Shown one piece after another: positions 16,549 through 24,921 of a DNA stretch of 51,956 nt (the first letter of the stretch is position 1; the number at the start of each line of letters is the position of its first letter). The position numbers and the translations under genes were made by a program. The DNA lies in contig JAFAAL010000037.1 of assembly GCA_023426575.1 (NCBI GenBank), positions 1 through 51,956 of the forward strand. Reading direction: 5' to 3'. The notes under the pieces are model-generated. The model did not search any database. It saw only the letters and a list, made by a program, of their open reading frames with translations, and was not told where the DNA came from. This stretch comes from Bacillota bacterium. Lineage in GTDB: Bacteria; Bacillota; Clostridia; Saccharofermentanales; DTU023.

Positions 16549-17967
16549 CTAGCTCCCGTGAGCGCCTGTCTTCGGTAGCGTAATCCGCAGTTCAAAGGGC
16601 GTCTTTTCCGGAATTTCCAAACTCCCTCCCTCCTGTGCGAGGTGAAAGCGCATGCCACTCAGACCATCGCCTTCCGAGAGCGGAAAGAGCGGCGGATGGC
16701 CATCATTGGTCACGGTCAAAAGATAGGCATCGTCCTTTTCGAGGATCTGCGCCTGAATCTGCTTGGCCTGGGCGTGGCGGATGGCATTGGTCACGGCCTC
16801 ACGCATGATGTTGAGGAGGAGGCGCGCCTTACTCTCTTCTGCAGGCAATTTACCCTGGAAGACAAATTGCACCCCGACGAGTTGGGCGGCATCGCGAATT
16901 TGCTCGACCGACGCCGACGCCTCAGTCCGCGCACTCTTGGCGAGGTCCTCGAGCATGGAGTCGAGCAAGCCCGTCACCTCATTTAGTGGTGGGGCCTTGC
17001 CATCTTCCATCTGCTGAATGTAGAGGTGGAGAATGGAGAGGCGCTGACCCATGACGTCATGTATGCGATTGCGCAAGCGTGTCTTCTCACGCTCGACGAC
17101 GATGTCCTCCGTCTGGTTGAGGATCGCCAGCATCTGATCATTGGCCTCGATCAGCTCGCGATTCTTCTGCTTTAGCTGATCGATCAGCTCGGCCTCATCG
17201 GAGATATCGCTGAGTTGGATCAGCTTAAACTCGTGCTGTGGTGCTTTGAAATTCTCGCTTTGCACCTGCCAGACGCGATCGCCGCGCCGTAGGGCATGAA
17301 TCTCGGGGGGACCTGGGAGCAGCTCTGCGCGCGCATGAAGCTGCGCCTCGAGATCTCCCATGTCCTGCGGCGTCAAATTCAAGTCGACGATGAGATCGCG
17401 CATGGCCATGTTCATCAACTCGATCCGGCCGGCCTTCTGGCCGATGGCTAGGGCTTGCGGAAAACTGTCAAAAGCCTCCTTCATCGCCACTCTCGTAATC
17501 CCCGTGTGGAGAGTTCTGCGGAGCTGGGTCAGCTGCGCGAGAGCCCGGAGGAGCAGGAGCATCGTCGAGAAGATTAAGCTGAGGTAGTACTCCTTGCCGA
17601 AGAGATTTTCCATAAAGGGCAGTGTGAAGATCAGGGCGATCATGGCGAGCGCATCTGAGTTCTGGCGCTCCTCAAAGAGCAGAGGCACTCCCGCGAGGGG
17701 CGCGAGCATCAAGAAGTAGCGCAGTTGGAGATAGGGCGATGTCAGCTGTGCCCCGAGCGAGTGCATCTGAATCGTCGACACGGTGAGGCAGAGCACAATG
17801 AAGTGTAAAAAGATCAAGCTCTCAAAGATCAGGCGCCAGACACAGCTTCTGTCCTGTCTGAGATACCAGGTCATGAGAATCGAGCCCAGCTGGGCCATGA
17901 TGCCGACGTAGACGAGGAAGATGAGGAAAATACGGACGCTCTGCTCGAGCGAATATAGACTAAGCAT
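16549..17967 (-). CDS. Sensor histidine kinase, NarX/DesK (HisKA_3) type
   Basis: Membrane histidine kinase of 472 residues. About five to six hydrophobic segments fill residues 10-150, then a PAS-like region (about 160-255) and a short coiled coil. The dimerisation/phosphoacceptor helix has His at about 303 in 'LRNRIHDVMGQRLS'. The ATPase domain shows the N-box 'REAVTNAIRHA' (Asn about 394), 'VTNDG' and the G-box 'GDGLSGM'. It overlaps the upstream pseudokinase gene by 8 bases, so the two are expected to be made together. The likely partner regulator is the NarL-type protein encoded divergently at 20731. Signal unknown. Confidence 0.88.
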   Translation of the reverse strand: MLSLYSLEQSVRIFLIFLVYVGIMAQLGSILMTWYLRQDRSCVWRLIFESLIFLHFIVLCLTVSTIQMHSLGAQLTSPYLQLRYFLMLAPLAGVPLLFEERQNSDALAMIALIFTLPFMENLFGKEYYLSLIFSTMLLLLRALAQLTQLRRTLHTGITRVAMKEAFDSFPQALAIGQKAGRIELMNMAMRDLIVDLNLTPQDMGDLEAQLHARAELLPGPPEIHALRRGDRVWQVQSENFKAPQHEFKLIQLSDISDEAELIDQLKQKNRELIEANDQMLAILNQTEDIVVEREKTRLRNRIHDVMGQRLSILHLYIQQMEDGKAPPLNEVTGLLDSMLEDLAKSARTEASASVEQIRDAAQLVGVQFVFQGKLPAEESKARLLLNIMREAVTNAIRHAQAKQIQAQILEKDDAYLLTVTNDGHPPLFPLSEGDGLSGMRFHLAQEGGSLEIPEKTPFELRITLPKTGAHGS

Positions 17968-20626
17968 CGGGCTCCTCCATGATCAGTTGTAAATTGAGGT
18001 CGTTATCCTCACTCGAGACTTCGACGTGGGCCCCGAGCGCCTGCAGGCGCTCCGAGAGCTCTGGCTTCAGCCTGTAGTTGGCCGGACCGAGCCTGTGGTC
18101 GCTGCTCATGATCAATCGCAGCTGTATCTGAGACTCGCCGATATCCATGCGTAAAAAGATCGAGAGGCGACCGAGCTCGGCATTATTTTGCAAAATTTCC
18201 TGGACATAGTCATAGCAGAGAATCGCCCGAGACGTCTCTATGCTGCGCTCGCCCTGCACGATGACGAGACCCGTAATGCCAGCGCTCTCGGCATCTTGCA
18301 GAGCTTCACTGAAGATGAGGCGCATCTCTTCGGGCTCGATGGCCGGCTCCTGGCGGACTAAGAGATTGCTCTTGCGCTTGGCCTGGGAAACCATCATGCG
18401 CAGGCGTGCGAGACGCCTTTTGATCTCCTCCTCACGACCGCCTGCCTCCTCTTGCTTCAGCTCTTGGATCAGCTCGGAAATCTCTCCCATCTTAAAGGAG
18501 AGCTGAGCCTCGAGATCACTAAAGAGTGTCCTGCGAATCTTTTGGGAGGCGAGTTGAGCGCGAATACTCTGCCTCTGCCTCAAGATATTTTGCTGTTCCT
18601 CAAGTCTTTGGGAGAGTTCTGTGAGACGTGCTCTCAGATGGTGCAGATCAGTCACATCTTCGACCCAGAGGAGATAGCCTCCCGAGATCTGCTTCAAGGC
18701 TAAGAGACCATCAGTCCCCTCGAGCTCGACCTTGGCCAGGCCATGGGGGAGTTCAGCCTCCTTCTCTCGCTTGAGGCCGAAGCGGAGGGCACTCTTCGCC
18801 GGAGTCTGAAACTCGCTGCGGATGATGCGGCGCAGCCGTAGCTTGTCGGCCCGATTGAGTTCTGGCAGGCTCTCCGAGGCATAGATGTCCTCCAAGTCGC
18901 TGGAGATCAGGCGCATATTGAGTGGATTATAGCGGAAGAAGCGAAAATACTTCGTGTTGATCGGCAAGAACTTCAACTGCAGAAGCAATTCAAGGAGGAG
19001 CGCCGCCATGAAGGCATTGTTGCGGATCAGGGCCCCAGATTCAATGTTTAAGCTGCGGCTGAGATAGAGGAGATTATAGATGAAGTTAAGCGTGATCAGA
19101 CCCAGCGGCAGGAGCGCCAGAGCCAGCTTCAGCTTCTGCTCTCTGGCCTGATAGAGGAAGGCATAGCCAAGGCAGAAAATGAAGAAGATCAAGACGGCAA
19201 TGAGATAGAGGCCAGGTCCTGCTTGGATCTGATTCAAGGCGTGGATATTGCCCTCGACTGCCTGGTTCTCTGTCTGGAGGATCAGACGGTGGTAGGGGTT
19301 ACTGGCCAGGGCGACGACAGCTAAGAGAAGGAGCGCCAGGGCCGCATAGAAGAGTCGCTGGCGCGAGGCCGTGTTGAGCCGCCGCCGCTGAATCTGGCGC
19401 CAAGCTAAGAAGATCCAAGCCGCCGCCAGCAGCAGCATGGGCCAGAAGGTGTACCAGCTGTTCTTTTCCAGGGCGTGTGGCAAGAGCAGTTCCGCCATAC
19501 GCAGCAGGAGCCAGATGACCAGCGTTCCAATATAAAGCCTCAGGGGCAGGCGTATCTTCGGTTCGTCCAGTCGATAAAAGAGGAAGCCAAGCCAGGTCAT
19601 CAGCGCGATCGTCATCAGGAGATAGGAGAAGAACTCCCCCTCCTGCGTCACGGGCGTCAGGCGCGAGATGCCGAGGATGCGGTGCTTAAAATCGGCAATA
19701 TCAGAGGTCTCACGCTCATTAAAAGTGTAATAGTTCTTAATGCGCGAGACCGCGTAGTAGTCCTCGGCAGAGGGGAAGCCGAGTCCCTCTTTGACCGTGC
19801 CCTCTGGCGAGCGGAAGCCTAAGTTTAAGAGTTCTTTCAAATTCTCGCCCTCAGACTTGAGGCCGAGGCGCTGCTGGAGGAGATTATAGGCATTGCGATC
19901 CGTGGCGAAGAGGCCGAAGTCGACAAAGAGCGAGCCCTCGAGAGGAATGGTCAAGAGATAGCGATCACTGCCGCCGATCGCCTCGATCTGACGGTTGAGC
20001 GCGACGATCTGATGGTCCCAGGCGAGGAGGAGGTCGGGACGTTCCCCCTCTTCGAGAACTGTTCTCAGGGCCTGATAGACCTTGAGCTCTGGTGACTTGA
20101 GAATCTTGTAGCGACCCTGGCTGTAGAGCTCGCCCAGGGTGGAGAGAGTGGCATTGGCCTCGGACTTGGCGAGGCGGTCGCGGAGGGCTGCGACGAGATA
20201 GCGCTGGGGCGTCGTCGAGACGACGGCGTTGAGCTCAGAGGATAGATCTTGCCAGCGGCTCGGCATCTGGCCCGTCCGTCGGCCGAAGATGAGCGAGGCG
20301 CGGTAGAGCGGCATGAAGCCACGTCCTATCCCCTGTTCGAGCAGCGGGTAGGCCTGGTGTTCTGGCATGAGGATGAGGGCGGGACGCTGCTGGCTGTCGA
20401 TCGCGACGTCGACGTCTTGGCTGACAATTTCTGCCTCGGGAAACTTATCGCGGAGAAATTCCACGAGCTCAGGCTCTGACTCTTCGCTCAAGATGATGCG
20501 CAGCTGCTTGAGAGAGGCAGCCCTGAGCGGCCCGAGCTCTCCCATCGAGAGGAGCATAGAGAGGGCCAAGAAGAGGGCGAGCAGCGCTCTGGCCAGCAGG
20601 CGCCGCGGGCGATTTTGTGCTTGCAT
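17960..20626 (-). CDS. Binding-protein/7TM/PAS sensor with degenerate histidine-kinase domain
   Basis: An 888-residue multidomain sensor. Signal peptide to about residue 37; then an extracytoplasmic region (40-330) that resembles ABC solute-binding proteins ('LRIILSEESEPELVEFLRD', 'TTPQRYLVAALRDRL', 'PDLLLAWDHQIVAL'). Seven hydrophobic segments lie at about 332-352, 361-383, 393-410, 425-444, 470-494, 500-522 and 533-555. A PAS-like domain (560-660) and a coiled coil (665-740) follow. The segment matching the kinase H-box reads 'IRRTLFSDLEAQLS': the His is Phe (about 702). The C-terminal domain (about 760-888) has a kinase-ATPase-like strand pattern but lacks convincing N and G boxes. I infer a pseudokinase sensor that pairs with the catalytic kinase encoded just downstream (8-base overlap). 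Confidence 0.78.
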   Translation of the reverse strand: MQAQNRPRRLLARALLALFLALSMLLSMGELGPLRAASLKQLRIILSEESEPELVEFLRDKFPEAEIVSQDVDVAIDSQQRPALILMPEHQAYPLLEQGIGRGFMPLYRASLIFGRRTGQMPSRWQDLSSELNAVVSTTPQRYLVAALRDRLAKSEANATLSTLGELYSQGRYKILKSPELKVYQALRTVLEEGERPDLLLAWDHQIVALNRQIEAIGGSDRYLLTIPLEGSLFVDFGLFATDRNAYNLLQQRLGLKSEGENLKELLNLGFRSPEGTVKEGLGFPSAEDYYAVSRIKNYYTFNERETSDIADFKHRILGISRLTPVTQEGEFFSYLLMTIALMTWLGFLFYRLDEPKIRLPLRLYIGTLVIWLLLRMAELLLPHALEKNSWYTFWPMLLLAAAWIFLAWRQIQRRRLNTASRQRLFYAALALLLLAVVALASNPYHRLILQTENQAVEGNIHALNQIQAGPGLYLIAVLIFFIFCLGYAFLYQAREQKLKLALALLPLGLITLNFIYNLLYLSRSLNIESGALIRNNAFMAALLLELLLQLKFLPINTKYFRFFRYNPLNMRLISSDLEDIYASESLPELNRADKLRLRRIIRSEFQTPAKSALRFGLKREKEAELPHGLAKVELEGTDGLLALKQISGGYLLWVEDVTDLHHLRARLTELSQRLEEQQNILRQRQSIRAQLASQKIRRTLFSDLEAQLSFKMGEISELIQELKQEEAGGREEEIKRRLARLRMMVSQAKRKSNLLVRQEPAIEPEEMRLIFSEALQDAESAGITGLVIVQGERSIETSRAILCYDYVQEILQNNAELGRLSIFLRMDIGESQIQLRLIMSSDHRLGPANYRLKPELSERLQALGAHVEVSSEDNDLNLQLIMEEPDA

Positions 20627-20645
20627 AGCTATTTCCCCATCCTTT

Positions 20646-20654
20646 GCTATAATA
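20646..20654 (+). promoter_or_regulatory. Extended -10 promoter of the NarL-type regulator
   Basis: TGCTATAAT about 77 bases before the TTG start of the regulator gene; consensus TATAAT with TG extension. It also lies just upstream of the divergent sensor gene, whose own promoter must be in the same short gap. Confidence 0.6.
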
Positions 20655-20730
20655 AGAGTATCTTAAACGCAAACGACCGCAGTTTTCAATTCGAATGTGT
20701 GGGCCCCTGGCCTGAGATCGAAGGTGTCAT

Positions 20731-21348
20731 TTGGATAAGAAGATACGCATTATCATTGTGGAAGATCAGACGATACTCCTCGAGGCCCTCGCCGAGGTTC
20801 TCAGTACTGTTGAGGACTTTCTCATCGTGGGCAAGACGAATATCTCGAGCGAGGCCCTGGGCCTCTGCCAGGCCCTCAACCCCGACCTCGTCCTGATGGA
20901 CATCTGCTCTGAGGAGGGCAATACGGGCTTCATCGAGGCACGCCGCATCAAGGAAGTCCTCCCGACCATCAAGATCATCTTGATGACGGGGATGCCAGAC
21001 CAGAGCTTCGTCACCGAGGCCAAGGCTGCCGGTGCCGACTCCTTTGTCTACAAGAATGTCAGCAAGGACGAGCTGATTCGAACCATCCACAACACCGCTC
21101 GAGACTATTCCTCCTTCCCCGAGGTCCGCGACAAGTCCCAGCACGACCAGCTCGACTTGACCGAGCGTGAAAATGACATCCTGCGCCTGGTCTGCCAGGG
21201 CAAGAACCGCAAGGAGATCGCCGAGGCCCTCTTCCTTTCGGAGAATACCATTCGCAACAACATCAATCGCATTCTCCAGAAGACGAACTATGACTCCATC
21301 TCACAGCTTGCGATCTTTGCCGTCTCCAAGGGTTATATCGTCCCCTAG
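20731..21348 (+). CDS. NarL/LuxR-family response regulator
   Basis: DNA-binding response regulator of 205 residues. The receiver has the acidic pair (IIIVEDQT, Glu11/Asp12), the phosphoacceptor Asp57 in 'DLVLMDICS', Thr in 'ILMTGMPD' and Lys108 in 'FVYKNVSK'. The C-terminal LuxR-type helix-turn-helix spans about 140-200 ('LTERENDILRLVCQGKNRKE', 'LSENTIRNNINRIL'). The start codon is TTG, with GAAGG spaced 7 bases upstream; no ATG is available nearby. It is divergent from the sensor pair and is their probable output. It lies upstream of arcABC on the same strand, so regulating arginine catabolism is possible but unproven. Confidence 0.92.
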   Translation: MDKKIRIIIVEDQTILLEALAEVLSTVEDFLIVGKTNISSEALGLCQALNPDLVLMDICSEEGNTGFIEARRIKEVLPTIKIILMTGMPDQSFVTEAKAAGADSFVYKNVSKDELIRTIHNTARDYSSFPEVRDKSQHDQLDLTERENDILRLVCQGKNRKEIAEALFLSENTIRNNINRILQKTNYDSISQLAIFAVSKGYIVP

Positions 21349-21479
21349 TCCCCTTTCTGTGACAATTTGGACGATCGCGATTCAAAACTTCCAGAAAAGA
21401 ATATTTAGACTCTTTGACGGAATTTCTTGCGACGGAGACTGATTAAATCGCCTCTTTTCAGCCTCTAAAACTTTTAGTT

Positions 21480-21494
21480 TGAATTTAATATTCA
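21480..21494 (+). promoter_or_regulatory. Candidate ArgR (ARG box) operator upstream of arcA
   Basis: TGAATTTAATATTCA has perfect inverted arms TGAAT/ATTCA around an AT-rich 5-base centre, matching the ARG-box pattern. It overlaps a possible promoter with TTGAAT at 21479-21484 and TATAAA at 21501-21506 (16-base spacer). ArgR often activates arc operons in Firmicutes; involvement here is inference. Confidence 0.5.
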
Positions 21495-21522
21495 TCGCTT
21501 TATAAATTCGAACAAAAGGTGA

Positions 21523-21550
21523 AAAAGCCCCGTATTGCTGGCTTTTGTTT
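21523..21550 (+). terminator. Terminator-like hairpin between the regulator gene and arcA
   Basis: AAAAGCC (21523-21529) pairs with GGCTTTT (21540-21546), followed by GTTTTATTT. It could end the regulator transcript, or act as an attenuator if transcription starts at the upstream TTGAAT/TATAAA pair. Confidence 0.5.
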
Positions 21551-21563
21551 TATTTGCTAAGCT
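21535..21563 (+). promoter_or_regulatory. Candidate arcA promoter with extended -10
   Basis: TTGCTG (21535-21540), a 17-base spacer and TAAGCT (21558-21563) preceded by TGC. The -10 region matches the TGCTANNNT form seen elsewhere in the window. It overlaps the hairpin at 21523-21550 and is 70 bases before the arcA start. Confidence 0.45.
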
Positions 21564-21632
21564 GAAATCGAATTAAGCAGAAAGAATTATGCACATTGCC
21601 GAGAGCTTAGTTCGAAGGCAAAGGAGGAACAT

Positions 21633-22847
21633 ATGTCCAATGCTCAATTACACGTCTATTCCGAGATTGAAAAGTTGAATTCAGTTCTCTTGCACAAGCC
21701 CGGCTTAGAGCTCGAGAATCTCACGCCACGGATCATGCAAGATCTCTTGTTCGACGACATCCCCGATGCCATCGCTGCGGGGCGTGAGTACGACAAGTTC
21801 ATAGAGATTTTTGAGCAAAATGGGACGGAGGTCCACTTCCTCGAGGACTATGTCGTCGACTGCCTGCGTGAGCGTGGCATCCGTGAGGTCTTCCTCCGCG
21901 ACTTCCTCTACGAGTCCGGACTGAATGAGCGACAGATTGAGGACATGGGCGCAGAGCTCTCCCGGCTTGATGTCGAGGAGCTCGTCGAGACCATGATCCG
22001 CGGCGTGCGCAAGGAGAGCATCGAGGGGCAGCGTGCTGAGCTCTATACGGGCCATCGCGGAGAAGATTATCCCTTGATCTTAGACCCTCTGCCCAATCTC
22101 TACTTTACGCGCGACCCCTTTACGGTCATCGGTCAGGGCGTCTCCATCCACAGCATGTATGCCAAGGCGAGACAGCGCGAGACGCTTTTTGCCAAGCTCA
22201 TCTTTGAAGAGCATCCCCAATTCAAGGCAGTCCAACATTACTATGAGCGCGAGATGAGCGAGCCGCTCGAGGGCGGAGATATCATCCAGCTCAATCGCAA
22301 GACCCTCGCCGTCGGCATTTCTGAGCGCACCTCGCGAGCGGCTGTCGAGGCGCTGACAGAGGCGATCTTCAGTAATGGCGAGGCCATTGAATACGTCCTC
22401 GGCTTCCAGATCCCCGCCAAGCGCGCCTTCATGCATCTGGACACCGTCTTCACGCAAATTGATAAGGATCTCTTTGTCGTCCACCCCGAGATCGAGGAGA
22501 GTCTCGTCGTCTATGAGTTTACGCGCGGTCAGGAGCCCGGGACCTTCCAAGTCTCTGAGAAGCGGGGGCAGCTCGAGGCAATTCTCAGCCACTACATGGG
22601 CTGGGATGTCCGCATTCTGCGCTGCGGGGGAAATTCCAAGATGGACGCTCAGCGCGAGCAGTGGAATGATGGGTCAAATACCCTCGCCATCGCGCCCAAC
22701 GAGATCATCGTCTACGATCGCAATCGAATTACCAACGAGCTCTTTGACAAGCACGGCATCAAGCTCCACGTCATCCCCTCCTCTGAGATTTCACGGGGAC
22801 GTGGGGGTCCGCGCTGCATGTCCATGCCGCTCTGTCGCGGCCTCTAA
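21633..22847 (+). CDS. arcA: Arginine deiminase
   Basis: Cytoplasmic enzyme hydrolysing L-arginine to citrulline and ammonia, first step of the ADI pathway. The 404-residue protein shows the family landmarks: N-terminal 'SEIEKLNSVLLHKPGLELE', 'LPNLYFTRDPFTVIG', 'EPLEGGDIIQLN' (substrate Glu/Asp region), 'FMHLDTVFTQID' (catalytic His), 'WNDGSNTLAIAP' and the C-terminal catalytic Cys in 'GRGGPRCMSMPL'. All active-site motifs are intact. AAAGGAGG lies 7 bases before the ATG. A 72-base gap separates it from arcB. Confidence 0.97.
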   Translation: MSNAQLHVYSEIEKLNSVLLHKPGLELENLTPRIMQDLLFDDIPDAIAAGREYDKFIEIFEQNGTEVHFLEDYVVDCLRERGIREVFLRDFLYESGLNERQIEDMGAELSRLDVEELVETMIRGVRKESIEGQRAELYTGHRGEDYPLILDPLPNLYFTRDPFTVIGQGVSIHSMYAKARQRETLFAKLIFEEHPQFKAVQHYYEREMSEPLEGGDIIQLNRKTLAVGISERTSRAAVEALTEAIFSNGEAIEYVLGFQIPAKRAFMHLDTVFTQIDKDLFVVHPEIEESLVVYEFTRGQEPGTFQVSEKRGQLEAILSHYMGWDVRILRCGGNSKMDAQREQWNDGSNTLAIAPNEIIVYDRNRITNELFDKHGIKLHVIPSSEISRGRGGPRCMSMPLCRGL

Positions 22848-22919
22848 ATAGCTTTTAGTGCGGTGTCCTCCGCCTAAAATAGATTCCGGCTCACGCCAAA
22901 ATAGAAGGAGACCATTAGG

Positions 22920-23918
22920 ATGGCCATCAATTTAAAAGGCAGACATTTTCTGACACTCAAAGATTTCACGCCCTGTGAGATCCACTATCTTCTCGACTTA
23001 GCCCGCGATCTCAAGGCCAAAAAACGGGCCGGCATCAAGGGCGATCTGCTCGCCGGCAAGAACATCGTCCTCCTCTTCGAAAAGACGTCGACCAGGACGC
23101 GCTGCGCCTTTGAAGTCGGCGCGATGGACGAGGGCGCTGGCGTCGTCTTCCTCGGTGCCAAGGACTCACAGATGGGCAAGAAGGAGTCCCTCGCCGATAC
23201 CGCTCAGGTCCTCGGTCGGATGTTCGACGGCATCGAGTTCCGTGGTTTCGCGCAGGAGACTGTCGAGACTTTGGCTCAATACGCCGGTGTCCCGGTCTGG
23301 AACGGCCTGACTGACCTCTACCACCCCACTCAGATTCTCGCCGACATCATGACGATCCAAGAGCACGTCGCCAAGCCTCTGCACGAGGTCAAGCTCGTCT
23401 ATGCTGGCGATGCGCGCAACAACATGGGCAATTCCCTCATGATCGGCTGCGCCAAGCTCGGGATGCACTTTGTCGCCTTGGCGCCAAAGGAACTCTGGCC
23501 CGAAGAATCACTCGTCAAGGAAATGCAGGCTGTGGCCGCTGAGACAGGCGCCAAGATTGAGCTCCTCTCCGATATCCCCAGCGCCGTCAAGGACGCCGAC
23601 GTCATCTATGCCGACGTCTGGGTCTCCATGGGCGAAGAGGATAAGTTTGCTGAGCGGATTGCTCAACTTCAGCCCTATCAGGTCAATCGCGAGATGTTCG
23701 ATCTCACCGGCAATCCCCATTGCATCTTCCTCCACTGCCTCCCCTCATTTCACGATCTCAATACCGAGATTGGCAGATCTGTCCACGAGGAATTTGGCCT
23801 AGAGGCCATGGAAGTGACCGACGAGATCTTCAATTCACCGCAGTCCAAGGTCTTTGACGAGGCGGAGAACCGCATGCACACCATCAAGGCGGTCATGGTC
23901 GCCACCATCGGTCGTTAG
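22920..23918 (+). CDS. arcB: Ornithine carbamoyltransferase, catabolic
   Basis: Phosphorolyses citrulline to ornithine and carbamoyl phosphate, the second ADI step. The 332-residue sequence has the carbamoyl-phosphate motif 'FEKTSTRTRCAFEVGA', 'NGLTDLYHPTQILAD' (His-Pro loop), 'YAGDARNNMGNSLM', 'YADVWVSMGEE' and the catalytic Cys motif 'HCLPSFHD'. These distinguish it from aspartate and putrescine carbamoyltransferases. Length matches the catabolic (ArcB) enzyme. AGAAGGAG is before the ATG. arcC starts 4 bases after its stop. Confidence 0.96.
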   Translation: MAINLKGRHFLTLKDFTPCEIHYLLDLARDLKAKKRAGIKGDLLAGKNIVLLFEKTSTRTRCAFEVGAMDEGAGVVFLGAKDSQMGKKESLADTAQVLGRMFDGIEFRGFAQETVETLAQYAGVPVWNGLTDLYHPTQILADIMTIQEHVAKPLHEVKLVYAGDARNNMGNSLMIGCAKLGMHFVALAPKELWPEESLVKEMQAVAAETGAKIELLSDIPSAVKDADVIYADVWVSMGEEDKFAERIAQLQPYQVNREMFDLTGNPHCIFLHCLPSFHDLNTEIGRSVHEEFGLEAMEVTDEIFNSPQSKVFDEAENRMHTIKAVMVATIGR

Positions 23919-23922
23919 TCCT

Positions 23923-24846
23923 ATGGCTAAAGAACGACTCGTCATCGCTCTCGGCGGCAATGCCCTCGGCAACAATCCCGAAGAGCAAAAGGCGCTCATC
24001 GCTCAGCACATCGCGCCCATCGCCGATCTTATCCTGGCGGGGCACGAGGTCGTCATCACCCATGGCAATGGGCCTCAGGTCGGTATGATCAACTTGGCCT
24101 TTGAGCACAGCGCTGACCCCAAGATGCCGTTTCCTGAATGTGGTGCGATGAGCCAGGGCTACATCGGCTACCACCTCCAAAACGCTCTGAACAACGCTTT
24201 TATAGCGGCAGGGAGCAGAGACCGTGCCGTCTCTCTCGTCACCCAAGTCGTTGTCGAGACGCAAGATCCCGCCTTTGAGAATCCCACGAAGCCCATTGGA
24301 CGTTTCTATACTGAAGCTGAGGCTGAGGCCCTCGCCGCGGCCTCGGGCCAGATCTACAGAGAGGATGCCGGGCGCGGTTGGCGCCGCGTCGTCCCCTCGC
24401 CCCAGCCCGTAGACATCGTCGAAAAGGAGGCCATCCGCCACTTGTCAGGGGGAGGCTTCACCGTCATCGCCTCAGGGGGAGGCGGCATCCCCGTCATCAA
24501 GACGGAGTCGGGCTATGTCGGCACAGCGGCCGTTATCGACAAGGATCATGCGGCAGCCCTCCTCGCGGCACAATTGGACTATGACACGCTTCTGATTCTG
24601 ACAGCTGTCGATCGCGTCGCCATCCGCTTTAATCAACCCGATGTCGCCTGGTTGTCCTCACTCACGCTCGCCGAAGCTGAGCAATATATCGCCGAGGGTC
24701 ATTTTGCAAAGGGCTCCATGCTGCCCAAGGTCCAGGCGGCCATGCGCTTTGCCGCCAGTCGGCCAGGTCGCAAGGCGATCATCACCTCACTCGAGCAGGT
24801 GGCGGCTGCCCTGCGAGCTGAGACAGGGACAGTCATCACGGCCTAA
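23923..24846 (+). CDS. arcC: Carbamate kinase
   Basis: Transfers phosphate from carbamoyl phosphate to ADP, giving ATP, ammonia and CO2; the energy-yielding last step of the ADI pathway. The 307-residue protein begins 'ERLVIALGGNALGN' and contains 'VITHGNGPQVGMINLA', 'WRRVVPSPQPVDIVE', 'VIASGGGGIPVI', 'AVIDKDHAAALLA', 'LLILTAVDRVAI' and 'FAKGSMLPKVQAAMRF', all typical of ArcC. The start at 23923, 4 bases after the arcB stop, is preferred over an upstream in-frame extension that overlaps arcB; a clear ribosome site is missing, which suggests translational coupling. Confidence 0.96.
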   Translation: MAKERLVIALGGNALGNNPEEQKALIAQHIAPIADLILAGHEVVITHGNGPQVGMINLAFEHSADPKMPFPECGAMSQGYIGYHLQNALNNAFIAAGSRDRAVSLVTQVVVETQDPAFENPTKPIGRFYTEAEAEALAAASGQIYREDAGRGWRRVVPSPQPVDIVEKEAIRHLSGGGFTVIASGGGGIPVIKTESGYVGTAAVIDKDHAAALLAAQLDYDTLLILTAVDRVAIRFNQPDVAWLSSLTLAEAEQYIAEGHFAKGSMLPKVQAAMRFAASRPGRKAIITSLEQVAAALRAETGTVITA

Positions 24847-24867
24847 GTCGAAAATTTCTAAAATGCA

Positions 24868-24908
24868 AAAGCAGCGAGGACGACTTGTCCTCGCTGCTTT
24901 CTTTTTTC
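24868..24908 (+). terminator. Strong Rho-independent terminator of arcABC
   Basis: AAAGCAGCGAGGAC and GTCCTCGCTGCTTT form a perfect 14-bp stem around GACTT, followed by a T-rich tract (CTTTTTTCTT). The symmetric A and T flanks may also stop the convergent gpmA transcript. Confidence 0.92.
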
Positions 24909-24921
24909 TTCATCAGGTCTA

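Noticed and set aside
20731..22847. Regulator gene as the first gene of the arc operon
   Set aside because: A 284-base gap with a terminator-like hairpin and promoter-like sequences separates them; its divergent pairing with the kinase genes explains it better.
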